Positions 44,246 to 55,600 of a stretch of DNA of 64,000 nucleotides are shown piece after piece. Both the position numbers and the translations under genes were made by a program. The notes beneath the pieces are model-generated. The model was given only the letters and a program-made list of their open reading frames with translations, was not told where the DNA came from and made no database searches. Each line of letters starts with the position of its first letter. Within the stretch, counting starts at the first letter, position 1. Source of the DNA: Adiantum capillus-veneris (lineage: Eukaryota; Streptophyta; Polypodiopsida; Polypodiales; Pteridaceae); contig CM043963.1 of assembly GCA_014529385.2 (NCBI GenBank), forward strand, positions 72,133,412-72,197,411, written 5' to 3'.

Positions 44246-45175
44246 TGTTGGACGGATACGCTGCGACGGACATCAGCACAGCGAGAACTCACCTAACAAG
44301 ATTTGTTAGCTAAGGACGAAGCTCGACCCGCAGGCACGTGGAAGCAAGCATAAGGTGTCAACCTACACTCGACCGACTCCTAACTAATTCCTACAGAGGT
44401 CTCTACCCAATTTCTAAGTCACAGCCTTCAAGAGTGCATAAGAGGAAACTTCCTACAACGCTTCTAGAGCCGAACACCCATCAAACAATCTCGAAACACC
44501 ATAGAATTTGAAGGAGACCCTACTAACACCAATAGGTCCCTCTCCCTAAGGTCTATGAACCAAAACCCCAACCCAAAACACCCGGTACAAAATCACGTAG
44601 GATATCTGGCCGAAATTTGCAGGTCTTCGTTTCCAAAATCTAAAGTGCCTAATGTGTAGCTCTACTCATTGTGAATGCGTGGATATGTTGCAATGCAGAA
44701 TCGAAAAACGTATGCTCATCGAATCACCAGATGAAGCTCGTAGATGGAGCTCGCAAAACCAGACCGTACATGTGCAATGTAGGTATCGACACGTAGCTCT
44801 CGTCGAGGGCAACACGCTGCACTTCTCTGCACTCGATTCCAACCACCGGTGCACACGTAGCGTCAAGATAAAGCTCACACTCTCTCTCGTACATAGTACG
44901 CTCACTCATAGACGAGTCAAACTTTTTAAAAAATGACAAAAGGTCTTTCATTAAGGTAAAAAAGTGGTATAAATACCTTACAATTCTCAAACCCTAAAGT
45001 TCCAATTCAACCATCTACTCAATCTAACTATCAAAACTGAGATACAATCTCGAAACTTCTGTAAGCTCCAATATTTACAAGGTGAAATGTCGAGTTTTCT
45101 CAATAAATGAATAATTACAAAAAATGATAATCTGCCGAGTAGTCAATTTCCGTAGGGCGTGTCCAGCTTCTAACA
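44246..45175 (-). repeat. 3' LTR of G
   Basis: 930 bp by termini: left TGTTGGACGG at the break in element H, right TTCTAACA before the PPT. No second copy is in the window, so the left end rests on the break in H. Confidence 0.7.
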
Positions 45176-45210
45176 CTCCCCCCCTCCTTGCTCATGTCAT
45201 CCCTGACATG
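45176..45210 (-). promoter_or_regulatory. Polypurine tract of G plus adjacent hairpin
   Basis: Minus strand AAGGAGGGGGGGAG before the LTR. Next to it CATGTCA-TCCC-TGACATG (45193-45210) forms a perfect 7-bp hairpin, the counterpart of 597-617 in A. Confidence 0.85.
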
Positions 45211-45232
45211 GCCGTTGAGCTGTTTCTTCATC

Positions 45233-48200
45233 TTATGGTTTCGCGCATCTTGAGCAGCGACTCATATCTTGCATGTAAATCCAGTAGTGTTGGGCCGAAT
45301 ATATCCTTGCTAGAGGGCATAAGCTTAGATTATCTCTGATGAGTTTGGGTGCCTCTACAAGACGGATGAGGTACTGTGGGTACTTCGTCAGCCATGATTT
45401 TCTCCATCTAGGATGGGAGTCGGCTATTAACTTGGCCCCTTCACGATGGGAGATATCTGCTGTGTAGAGAGGCACTGTTGGCTCTTCTCTAATCCTTTTG
45501 TTGATGGTGGCGGCTTCATATTTTAGCAAAGGATATGGGAGAGAGGGCTGTAGCCATTCACGCCGGAGGTTGCTGGCGTCGATCTTCTGAATTGTCATGG
45601 AATTAAAAACCCTCTGCTCCCATTCCAAGGCTTCCTTGGCCATTTCTCTAATTTTTGCCTCTATGGATTTGTGTAGCTTCTCTTCCTCTTCTTGCGTCAG
45701 ATCTTGTGGCTCTTGAGAGGGTCCTACTAGGATTTCCTCTTGCATGGGTGTGTCCACAGGATCTACCACATTCTCTAGGTCTACGCCTTCCATGGCTGCT
45801 GGCCCTGTGCCTGCCTGCTCTTCTGCCTGCTGTCCTCTCAGCTCTTCTATTTGATTTAGGAGTGTCTGTTTCTCTGCTTTAGCTTCTTCTCCCATGTTCA
45901 TGAGGAGGTCATTCAATTCGGCGTTTACCTTTTTTGCCTCCTCGAGCTTTCTCTTGATAATTTCTAGCTCATCTTGCATTGCTCTCTGCTCTTCTTCCAT
46001 GTGTGTTTGCATAACCACGGACCCTTCCTCCATCATCAACCTTTTCTTTTTCTCTAAGGTCAACTCTTTCTGAAGCTCTTTCATATGTTCTTTATAGATC
46101 TGACTTTCTATAGTGGTGTGAGTCGAGCTAGTAGCTCTGACTCTGGCAGGAGATGCCCTTAGCCGCTGGATGGTTTGATCTTTAACTTTAAGCTGGTCCT
46201 TGAGCTCAAGGAACTCGTCCTGGCTAGCCTCCTGGTCTATCTCTGCCTTTTATTTGGAATTTCTCATGGCCTCAACTTCCTTGGACTCCTTAGCAAGTTG
46301 TAGGGTTAGGTTATCCCTTTCCCTCTCTGCATCTGTCAATGTCTTGCTGAGTTGTCTATACTCCTCTTCGGCTCCTTACAGTCTTTGGGCTGCTGCCTGA
46401 TTTTCTCTTTCCATTTCCTAGCATCTTTGCAATGCCTTTGCTAGACTGGCTTGCAGCTCTGTTTCTCTCTTTATTTGCCTTTGGCTTTGCTTTTGTAAAG
46501 TGTCAACTTCCAGCTTTATCTGCACTTCAGCGGCTTTGAGAGTTGCCCTTTCACTTTCTGAGGCCATTGACTGGGCTCTTATCTCGGTTAGCTTTGTCAT
46601 CACCACATCCCAATCATTGGTGGGCGGGTGCAGGTCCACTGTATCAGTGGCCATCTCCTTTAGCTCTACTAACCATATGCTTTGCATTTTCTCTTTGTTC
46701 CCCGTGCTTGCCAAGTCGAATGCGACTGTGGAAGCATCTTCTTTTATGTATCCGGAAGCTAGCAGGTCTAGAAATGTGTTGTATGATTAATTTGGCTCTG
46801 TTTGCCCACTTTTAGGCTTAGACTTTTTCTTTGGTTCTTGCTGTTGCTTGGACTCTTCTTGTTCTTCGGGTTTGTCTTGCTCCTCCTTGTCTTCTTGTGG
46901 AGGGCTACGAGGAGGTGGTGAAGGCGGTGGGCTAGACTCAGGGCTGGCCGGTGGAGTTGTTGGCTTTTTCTTGAAATATCTGTCCACCTTGGTCTTCCTT
47001 TTTCTCTCTTGGCCCTCGTGCTCTTCTAGCAATTTCTATCGGACTTGCTCCACTTCCTCTTCTGTAAAGGGCACATGTGGGATATTCTCTGCTGTGGCAT
47101 CAAGAATCTCAAAATTCTTAATGTAATCATCGAATTTGTCTTTGTGCACCCTTCGGGATGATCCCGACATTGCTTCTAGAGACGGCTTCCATAGCTCGTC
47201 TAAATATCCTTTGAGGACTCTTTCTGCCCTGAAGCTTTCCATCAGCCACTCTAGTCGTGCAGCTTTTTGTGATTTCGTCTCTTTTGCTGGCACTTGGGCA
47301 GATTCTTTCCTTCCTTTCTTCTGCTCTGGCTGCTCTTCTTGCACGGTTTCTAACCGGAATTTTGAATGTGTTTCCACCCTTGGTGCTTTTGGTTGCTCGT
47401 CTTCTTTATCTTCTCTGAGCCTTAGCCAGTCGTTTTGTGATGGAGGGTTGGGCCATCTTCCCTTGGCGTGCAATGCCCCATAAATCACCTTTGTGATTAG
47501 CTCACCCGGAACGATGTATGTGGGATTCTTGTTGCCCACCTTCACCAAATTATCATGTACATAAGCTGCATAATTGATGATCTTCGGCTTGCTTTTCTGC
47601 ATTGCCCAGGTGAATGTTGTGGCAATTGCTGCAGGCGGCATCCTATACTTTTGTGGCCGCTTTGTACACATATGGAAATATTGATTGTACAACTGGCTCA
47701 TGATTGCCACTTTGGGGTTGGCAATATCTTCAAAGGTATAGTTGGCTTTCTTTTCAGTGTACACCTTTACTTCGTCTCTTCTTTTGGTTACACTATCCCC
47801 CTTGTTGGAGAGGTCTAGGGTAGCTGCCACCACTCTTTCTGTGATTAGAATCTCGGTGCCTGGCTTGCCCTGCAGATCTGTTACTTTGGCCACTCCATCT
47901 TCTTTTATTGTTGTCACAAATTCCCAAACTCTTTCTATGTCAATACTTGCCGGCACCACTTCAAAGTAATTGTGGAGATCAATCTTCTCTAGATACTCTG
48001 CCATCTTGCTTCTGACGAACTCATTGAGTTCCCGCGGTAACATTGGTAGCTCGATCGCGTTTCCTTCGGTGTCTTTGAACACGCCTTGGTAAATCTTTAG
48101 ATCATTGGATTCCAGCAGATCTTCTTGGATCCATGTGCTTGTTGGCTTTAGAGTTCCTTGTGGTACGACGAAGGGCTCTACCTCTTCTAGGAAATCTTTT

Positions 48201-48244
48201 ATGGTCATTCTTTTCTTCTTTGCCGGTGACTTTGCGGCTGCCAT
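45233..48244 (-). pseudogene. G: 1004-codon coiled-coil polyprotein, broken by five stops
   Basis: A single frame starts MAAAKSPAKKKRMTIKDFLEE at 48244 and stays in phase to 45233. Stops: TAG 47036, TAA 46787, TAG 46418, TAA 46376 and TAA 46250. Each becomes Gln with one C-to-T reversal. Residues 1-about 330 look globular (PQGTLKPTSTWIQED, TYIVPGELITKVIYGALHAK, HAKGRWPNPPSQNDWLRLRE). A Lys/Glu-rich part is followed by a Pro-rich segment (TTPPASPESSPPPSPPPRSP), then several hundred residues of coiled coil. There is no Gag core, zinc knuckle, protease or RT. It sits in the gag position after a long leader. The first domain may belong to a family annotated in plants as a putative transposon protein; I am not certain. 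Confidence 0.65.
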
Positions 48245-50200
48245 AGATCCTGCTGCACTCTATAGTCCGAAGTTAGCGTTTTTTCCATATCAGCTGAGAA
48301 ACTGAGTTTTATCTATCTAAATGACTTGAAAATTGAAAATAAAGCTTAAAAGGAACTTGTGAAACTGTGCATGTGCTCACAGTGCAATTCTGGCCAAAAA
48401 TTTTCATTTAGACATCCTACGTGTAGGATGTCTTTTTCATCAGAATTGGGTGATACTTAACATGCTGATAGTCCTTGGCCTGTGGAACATGGCTATGTGC
48501 TTGGATTTGGATTTGGGCATCAAAAAGTGGATGTTTGGGCTGATTCAAGCTTTAGGTCACAAATTGGGTAGAAAGTCCATAACAGGTAGCAAGTGATGTC
48601 CAAATGGGTTGAAAATTGATATATTGTCTCATTGCAACATGGTATTGGCTCCCATGATGTCACTCTTTGCACAGAAGGTCAAAAATATGCTAGAGACATC
48701 CTACGTGTAGGATGTCTATTTCATCAAAATGGCTTGGATTTGTTTTGTGGGTAGTCCTTGGCATATGAAACATGTCCATGCTTTTGGATTTTGATTTGGA
48801 CAAGAAGTGATGCTGGTAAGAGCCTGTATAGTGTTTTTGGGCTCAAAAAGTGTATCTTGAAGGTGTTTGGGGTCAAAAATGATTAGAATGGCTTCAAACT
48901 TGGTATATGAGCTCTTGAAGATGATGTGATTAGACCTGGAATGGAAAAACACCCTCTGTAGGCCAAAAATGTCAAATAGACATCCTACGCGTAGGATGTC
49001 TACTTCATCAATTTTTGCTTGTGACCACACAGATTGGTTGGTTATGTGCTTGTGAATGTGTTGTGCAAGTTTCATGTGATTTGGACAAGTTTTGGTAGGT
49101 CTATGGCCCATTATTGCCTCTATGGACTAACTTTGCGTTTTTCATGCATATGAGGTCAATTTTGGTCCAAATGGGATGAAACTTGGTGGCTAGCATGTAA
49201 AGGTCATTCAGAAAATGTGTGTGATGATAAATGTTGGGATTTGTGCCCAAAAATGCTCTTGAGACATCCTATGCGTGTCTCCTGATGATTTTTTCATGGA
49301 ATTTGTCACTAGTGCCTGCTCTTAGCCCCCCTGAGTCCCTTCTAAGCCTAATTTCAACAAAAAAGTCAAAAAGATAGAAAGTAACTCCATGTGTGGATTT
49401 CAGAGCCTCCGAGCCATTTTCTGACCTGTGGAGTGCTTTTTGGCGATGAAATTTCTTGATGTTGGTCTCCATAGCTTCCCGATCCCTTGGGGATCCTTAC
49501 CGTATGGTTTTTGTCGATTTTGGCTTCATCGGAGCTTCATTTGGCAATTTGTCGCTCTAGAAGCACCCGTGGTTGCGTTTACATATCTTTGATGTTTGTG
49601 GTGGTCTACCACCATAGGACTTGGTTGTTGATGGTCTAGGAAAGCTGCTCGTGAAGTTTGGTGGCAAACAGACATGCGGTTTGGCCGCGAGAGCTATTTG
49701 ACGCTTTGTGTATCTGATGCCGTTTCTGAAGTTTAGTGCCACTTCGGGTCACCTTTGGTAATGTGGGTTACCTAAACTTGTCGAGCATGTCAAGATGCTC
49801 CTACCCATGAATTTTGGTAGCATTTGGGCACCTTTCTCTGCCGATTTCCCATTTGGTGGCCTCTTGCGAGATTCTAGGAATTAGGGTTTTTCCCGATGGT
49901 TTTCTACTGCCTTTGGAAATCCAAGACTGGTCTCCTATGCTAGGGTAAGCTGCCAATGAAGTCTCATTGCTTTTGGGTTAGCCGTTAGGTGGCCGCTTCT
50001 ACTTGTAGGTCTCTACTGCCCGCTTTGTGTGTGAACCCTACGCTAGTTTTCGCGACAAAACGACAAACATATGCGAAAAGCTCAAGGTGGTGAACCTACC
50101 TCTCATGTATGAAGCCCGTCGGGTAGTCGTGTGCGTCGTAGAAGCTACTGAAGGTTCCGCTCTCTCTAGGTGACAAAAGCTCTCTCTCAAATGTCAATAG
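48245..50200 (-). other. 5' leader of G
   Basis: No convincing frame. Contains the 284-bp-periodic palindrome array (48410-49280) and more GC-rich sequence after 49280. No PBS recognised. Confidence 0.5.
48410..49280. repeat. Palindrome array in G's leader (4 copies, exact 284-bp period)
   Basis: Arms AGACATCCTAC and GTAGGATGTCT flank a 2-nt centre. Copies start at 48410 and 48694 (centre GT), 48978 (centre GC, giving a perfect 24-nt palindrome) and 49262 (right arm shortened). Each step is exactly 284 bp. TTCATCA follows the first three copies. Confidence 0.95.
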
Positions 50201-50878
50201 TGAAAATGAACTAAAAGTGAGGTGAAAATTTCTTATAATGGAGGTCCCCGAACCACTTTTCATGAAATTTGACATGTGCTCCCAACTTCTTGCGAGATGC
50301 GGTTTAGGCTAAAAATTTCTTGATTTGGACTCCATTTGCCCTGTTTACCAGAAATTGGGCATTTTAGTCAAAATCTGGCCAAACATGCTTTTCGCTCCAG
50401 TCTCATAATTGCACCCCCAATGTACCATAGGTCTTCCTATAGTCACTGATCATCCCCATATTTTTTGTTTTTCATTACGACCGTTTTTCACCTGCTTTTT
50501 GTATTTTTGAAGTTTTTTCTGTCGAAAATTAGCAAAATTAAAAGAAAAATAGCAAATCAAACCCAGAAAATCCCCAAAAATCATAATAAATCAAAAACAT
50601 CACCGCAAAATATTATATACACTCACATGCAATTTTTACGTCCGTATTTCTCCGTTTTACTAATATTTTACTCGAAAAATGGCTATTTCTACTTATAAAT
50701 ACACACCTAGGGGCTTGATTTGGCGTTTGGCCCCATATACCTGTAGATACATGCTGTATAAGGGCATATGTACTTGGGTTAGTCCAGAAAATTTTTGCAA
50801 TCAAACAACAACCCTTAAAATAGTCGAAAATCATGCCCTTTTTTGCTCTTTCTGCTATTGGTTTCGCATTTGAGAATG
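50201..50878 (-). other. AT-rich segment, possibly the 3' LTR of element I
   Basis: AT-rich, no gene. It is followed by CCTCCCCCCCTCCT (50879-50892), which would be a PPT on the minus strand, then sequence resembling the PPT-adjacent parts of A and G. There is no second copy, no clear CA end and no left border, so the LTR reading is weak. Confidence 0.3.
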
Positions 50879-51029
50879 CCTCCCCCCCTCCTAGCCGGAG
50901 TCCTCTCGGATGACAAGGTATCGCCTCGGAGTATGTGCCGTGCATAGGTTAAAAAATTTGTGCTAATGCTTGGCCGATTAATGTGGCCCTAATTTATGCA
51001 TACTCGGTCAATGCATGGAAAAATTAATG

Positions 51030-51090
51030 CTGTGCAAGAGAAGGGTATAAGCAAGATGCTGTGCAAGAGAAGGGTATAAGCAAGATGCTT
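51030..51090. repeat. 31-bp tandem duplication
   Basis: TGCTGTGCAAGAGAAGGGTA... occurs twice in a row near 51030-51060 and 51061-51090, between the putative PPT and the ORF end of element I. Confidence 0.9.
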
Positions 51091-51158
51091 ATTGGCATTC
51101 GCCATCGAGGTTTCCTGTTTTCTTTGCAAGTAATAGCTGTAACTCTACTCCTCTTTGT

Positions 51159-52037
51159 TTAATTGTATTTCTTTGCCGCTGCTATTGATATAGCCGTAGT
51201 TGTTTCTATGGAAAGGATTGGCTTGGCTGGAATGGCCGTGGACCGTATTTCTTGTGCTTTCCATTGGTAGCTTGTTTTTGCCGATTTTTGTAGGTGTTTT
51301 GCTACTTCCTTTGTTTCCACTATTTTTTTGCGGATTGGCATCCACATAAGTCGGTTGCCCTTTTGCAAATGCAACTGTCTGTCTTCCGATGTTGCTTGTA
51401 CTGAAGGGAGTTCCTATTGCTTTTGTTTCGGTATCCAAATGCGAGTAACATTCGGGTTATTGCTGAGCATTTTCTTTGGGATCCATATCTGTTTTATGCC
51501 CTTGGTTTTTGGTTGAACTATCTGCTTCGGTTGAATTCTTTCGTTGCATTGTATTTGGTCTGCCATGTCATTTCTATCCTTCCGCATCCATACTTGTTTC
51601 CCTTGTTTTGGTAGCCTAGATCTTTGCACTGTGGTCGGTGACTTCGTATGTATGTAGTTAGTATAGTTGTCTTTTACTTGTTTGTTAGCCTTGGGTATCA
51701 TGTTGTTCTTTGGTGGCACTCCTGCTTTTGGCTCTGTTTCCAATGATTGCATTGCTGGCTGCTGATTATTCCGGTATTGCTGAGAAAAGGCTATTACCTG
51801 TTGTTCTTGTGTATGCTGAATTTTGACTGCATTCGTATTCCAATCTATGTGCACATTGTACTCTTTTTGCCAAGGTTGTCCCAACAACATTGGGTGTTGT
51901 ACTACATAAAATTTGTGTGGGTAAATATATTGATGTACATGTACATGCAATATAGTCCAGCCCAATATTCTCAACGAGTATGATGTACTACTTTCCAACG
52001 CTTGAGGAGTAAGATGAAGTTGACCTGTGGACTTGAG
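51159..52037 (-). pseudogene. I: C-half of second retropepsin-like domain and Trp-repeat tail
   Basis: Continuation of the 57470-57313 frame after P1. HKFYVVQHPMLLGQPWQKEY is the C-terminal hallmark of retropepsins (hydrophobic-hydrophobic-Gly). A Gln-rich stretch follows, then tryptophan motifs KQVWMRKDR, KQIWIPKKM, TRIWIPKQK, then TAG at 51414 (CAG expected) and, in the same frame, RLMWMPIRK and SYQWKAQ. It is basic with no membrane segment. The matching module in A is at 3666-2427. Function unknown; the repeats could bind nucleic acid or a partner protein. Confidence 0.65.
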
Positions 52038-52264
52038 TGTTACCATATACATGTGGTAGTGATGTGTGTGAACACACTAGGACCGCCGGGGCATTTTTTC
52101 CCTCTTTAGGAGTTTTTTTCCCCTGTGCATTGTATATACGCCCATCACTCTAGGGCTATCTATCTTTCCATTGCACACTAAGTAACACACTCTCTATTGT
52201 GTGCCTTGAGCTTCCTTCGTCTTCTCCAAGCTGTGTGTGCTTCTCTGCAACCCTAATTCCAACA
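52038..52264 (+). repeat. 5' LTR of P1
   Basis: 227 bp, preceded by TTGAG. Confidence 0.97.
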
Positions 52265-52266
52265 AT

Positions 52267-52278
52267 TGGTATCAGAGC
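52267..52278 (+). promoter_or_regulatory. Primer binding site of P1 (initiator tRNA-Met)
   Basis: TGGTATCAGAGC two bases after the LTR. Confidence 0.97.
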
Positions 52279-52617
52279 AAGTCACGTCCTCCTGGGCTTA
52301 GTCGCCAGCTGCTCTAGCACATGCCTGCTCACTTTCTCCGATTTCAGTGAGCTTTGGCGAGCGTTCGCAGGTCGACAAATATTTTGGGAGAGCTTGGTCT
52401 GCTCAGAATTTTGATTTGGGCTCATTTCGGCCTCCGTTTCCACTACAGGCAGTAGTGCACAGGCTATTTCATCATTTTGTGTAGATTTTTTGTCAGTGCC
52501 GTTTTCTGCATAACAGGTGCCTTATAGTCTTCTACGGTTTGTGCTATATAGCACAGGTTGTTCCCTCTCCATTTCTCCTATTTTCGGGCAGTTTTCACAT
52601 CAGGTGCAGCATTTACA

Positions 52618-55600
52618 ATGGCTGACAACAACAACACAGATGTGTTCAAGATGTTTGCTGCTGAGGACAGGTTGGATGGGGACAACTACCCTATGTGGGC
52701 TTATATGATGCAACATGTTCTTGTGTCAAAAGGTGTCTGGAACATTGTGCAGGGCATTGATGTACGTCCTGGTTCTGAGGATGTAGGCGATGTTGAGAAT
52801 TTTGCAGGTCTTGCTGCAAGGATTGCAGTTGTTAGAGTTGTTTTGCCTACGGTAGAACAAGCGCGTTGGGATGTTAAGGATGCACAGGCTCATGCATTGA
52901 TTGCGTTGTCTGTGAAGCGCACCATTATTCCTCACATCCGTTCAACAAAATCTGCAAAACAGGCTTGGGATATTCTAGCAGGTCTTTATGCAAGCCGCAA
53001 TGAGGCTAAAATTGCTTTGCTGCGTAAAGAGCTGGAGTCGAAGATTATGCATGAGGAAGATGATATGGACACTTTCCTTGCTAGTGTCAAGGATATCAAT
53101 GAGTAGCTTATTTCTGCAGGTGAAGTCATTTCAGACAGTTCCCTTGTGCAGACTGTTCTTGATGCCTTACGAGATTCCTACCAGACTTTTGCTAGTACTT
53201 GGAGACTGATGACCCAAGGAAATCCTGAAGTTGTCAAGTTTGATGCATTATGCACATTGCTGTTGCAAGAGTCACTTTCTAGAAAAAACAGGACTAGGCA
53301 GCGTGCAGTTGAACAGGCTTTTATTGCTTCTCAAAGAAAGGGTGGTAACAGTAATGCAGCCACTTCTTATGGTTCTGCTGCAAGTGGCAAAAATTCTGTT
53401 CCTAATGCTTCTGGTGGCAGCACTTTGTCTGGCAATTCTGGTGATAAGGGCAAAAAGAAGATGCGTTGCCATTATTGTAAAGCCAATGATCACTTGATCA
53501 AGTCGTGTCCTAAGTTGAAGGCCAAAGAGGCTAAGAAGAAAGAGGGTGGTTCCACTGTAAATGCTGGTTCCACTACAAATGCAGCCATTGTTGAATCTTC
53601 TGTAAAAGGAGACTGTGATGCTGATGTTGATGGAGAATGGGCTTTTAGTGCAGAGTGCACTTACAATCCTGCTGTCCATGATGCACGCTTGTCAGTTGCT
53701 GCAGATTCACATGTGTGGTATTTCGACAGTGGTGCTACAAAGCACATTACCTCACATCGTGAATTGTTTACCTCTCTCGAGTCTGTCCCTCATGGGAATT
53801 CAGTCACTTGTGCCAACAACGCCTCTTATCTAGTTCAGGGAGTTGGAAAGATTGTGCTCACTGCTGCTAATGGCAGTTCCTTCACACTTGTTGATGCACT
53901 TTATGTACCTGGGATCAAGAAGAATCTCTTGTCTGTATCCGCACTTGCTAGACTTGGACTTGTAGTCAAATTTGTGGATGACAGATGTACAGTTCATGAT
54001 CTCAGTTTTGGTGATGAAATTGTTGCATCTGGGATTTTGTGCCGTGGGCTGTATAAGCTCACTTTGTATGACAAGTGTGGACAAAATTTTGCAAATGATG
54101 TTGCAGATTCAAGGGCTATTTCAGATGCAAAACTTTGGTCATCTGAATTTTGCTTGCATCTGGGATTTTGTGCCGTGGGCTGTATAAGCTCACTTTGTAT
54201 GACAAGTGTGGACAAAATTTTGCAAATGATGTTGCAGATTCAAGGGCTATTTCAGATGCAAAACTTTGGTCATCTGAATTTTGCCAGTTTGCTGCGTTTG
54301 CAGAAATCTGATATGGTTGCTTCTTTGCCGCCTCTTGAAGCACCTGTCAAACATGTTTGTGAAGGCTGTATTCTGGGTAAAATGCAGCGTTCTAAGTTTC
54401 CAAAGGATGGTTCAGTTAGGGCCACATGCAGGTTGCAGCTTGTGCATAGTGATGTTTGTGGGCCCATGCAAACTCCGTCCTTGGGCAATTACCTGTACTT
54501 CATGACTTTCATTGATGATTACTCCAGGCATGCATGGGTATTTCCGCTTAAAGCGAAGTCCGAAGTTTCTATGTGCTTCAAACAATTTTTGTCTATGGCT
54601 GAAAATGTCTCAAAATGTACTATGGGCACCCTCCGTTCCGATCGAGGGGGGGAGTATATGTCTCATGAATTTAATGCATTTCTGGCTAGTCGTCGGATAA
54701 AACACCAATGTACAGTGCCTTATACACCTCAGCAAAATGGTGTTGCTGAGAGGAAAAACAGGTCACTAACGAAAATGGCACGATGTATGGTCAAAAGTCA
54801 AGCTTTGCTGCATTCTTTTTGGCTTGAGGCCATCATGTGTGCCACTTATGTACTTAACAGGTGTCCTACGAAAGCTTTGCAGTCTATTACTCCATATGAA
54901 GCATGGCATGATAGAAAGCCTTCTATTGAGCACATGCGTGTTTTTGGCTGTTTGGCATATGCTTTGGTGCCACAAGTGCAACGCAGAAAATTGGATGATA
55001 AGGCTGTCAAATGTATTTTTGTTGGTTATAGTGCTGAAAGCAAAGGTTACAGGTTGTATCATCCACAAACAAAACGTATTCTGGTTTCACGGGATGTAGT
55101 GTTTGTGGAAGATTCTGTTCAGCCCTTGCTATCATGTACTAGAGACAGTAATGTAAGCTCACAGGACATTTATGACACTTTGTTGCCTCTTTTCAGTGGT
55201 GGAAATACGAATGTAAGTTCCAATGAGGCAAATGTACAGCCTATGGGGGTTTCTGAAAATGTTTTAGATCAGCCTATTACTGATGCAGATGTACATGATG
55301 TTCTTGATGAGGAAAGGGCTGAAAATGAGCAAGCTAGAGGTATGCCAAAATGGCTGGTGCACACTTTGTGTGACAGTAAATTGGATGCACCTTTGTCTAG
55401 TCGTACTCGTTCAGGCTCTCGCCATGCATCTTATACATCAGATTGTTATGCTTTGGTTGTGTCTAGTTTACATGATATTGAGGAGCCTCTGTCTTTTGAT
55501 GAAGCACAGGATTCAGAAAATTGGATGGCTGCCATGCAATCAGAATATGATGCACTTATAGAGAATGACACATGGACTTTATGTGATTTTCCTCCTGGAA

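Larger units (their letters stand above)
44246..50200 (-). mobile_element. Element G: non-autonomous LTR element with a 1004-codon ORF
   Basis: Minus-strand. 3' LTR 44246-45175 (TGTTGG...TAACA), PPT 45176-45189, large ORF 48244-45233, leader from 48245 on with a palindrome array. The PPT region and its hairpin resemble those of A, which suggests the same wider family. No pol domain. The 5' LTR and PBS are not visible; the right edge is uncertain and was probably lost before the I-type sequence. Confidence 0.7.

Noticed and set aside
44652-44990. Three overlapping 79-94-codon ORFs on both strands
   Set aside because: They lie in G's LTR, overlap each other and have no recognisable domains.
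7820-49280. Regularly spaced repeats in A and G as CRISPR arrays
   Set aside because: Spacers of about 260 bp that are diverged tandem copies, perfect palindromic repeats inside retrotransposon leaders and a plant context exclude CRISPR.
50201-50878. 5' LTR of element G
   Set aside because: It shares no sequence with G's 3' LTR (44246-45175) and no PBS is present beside it.
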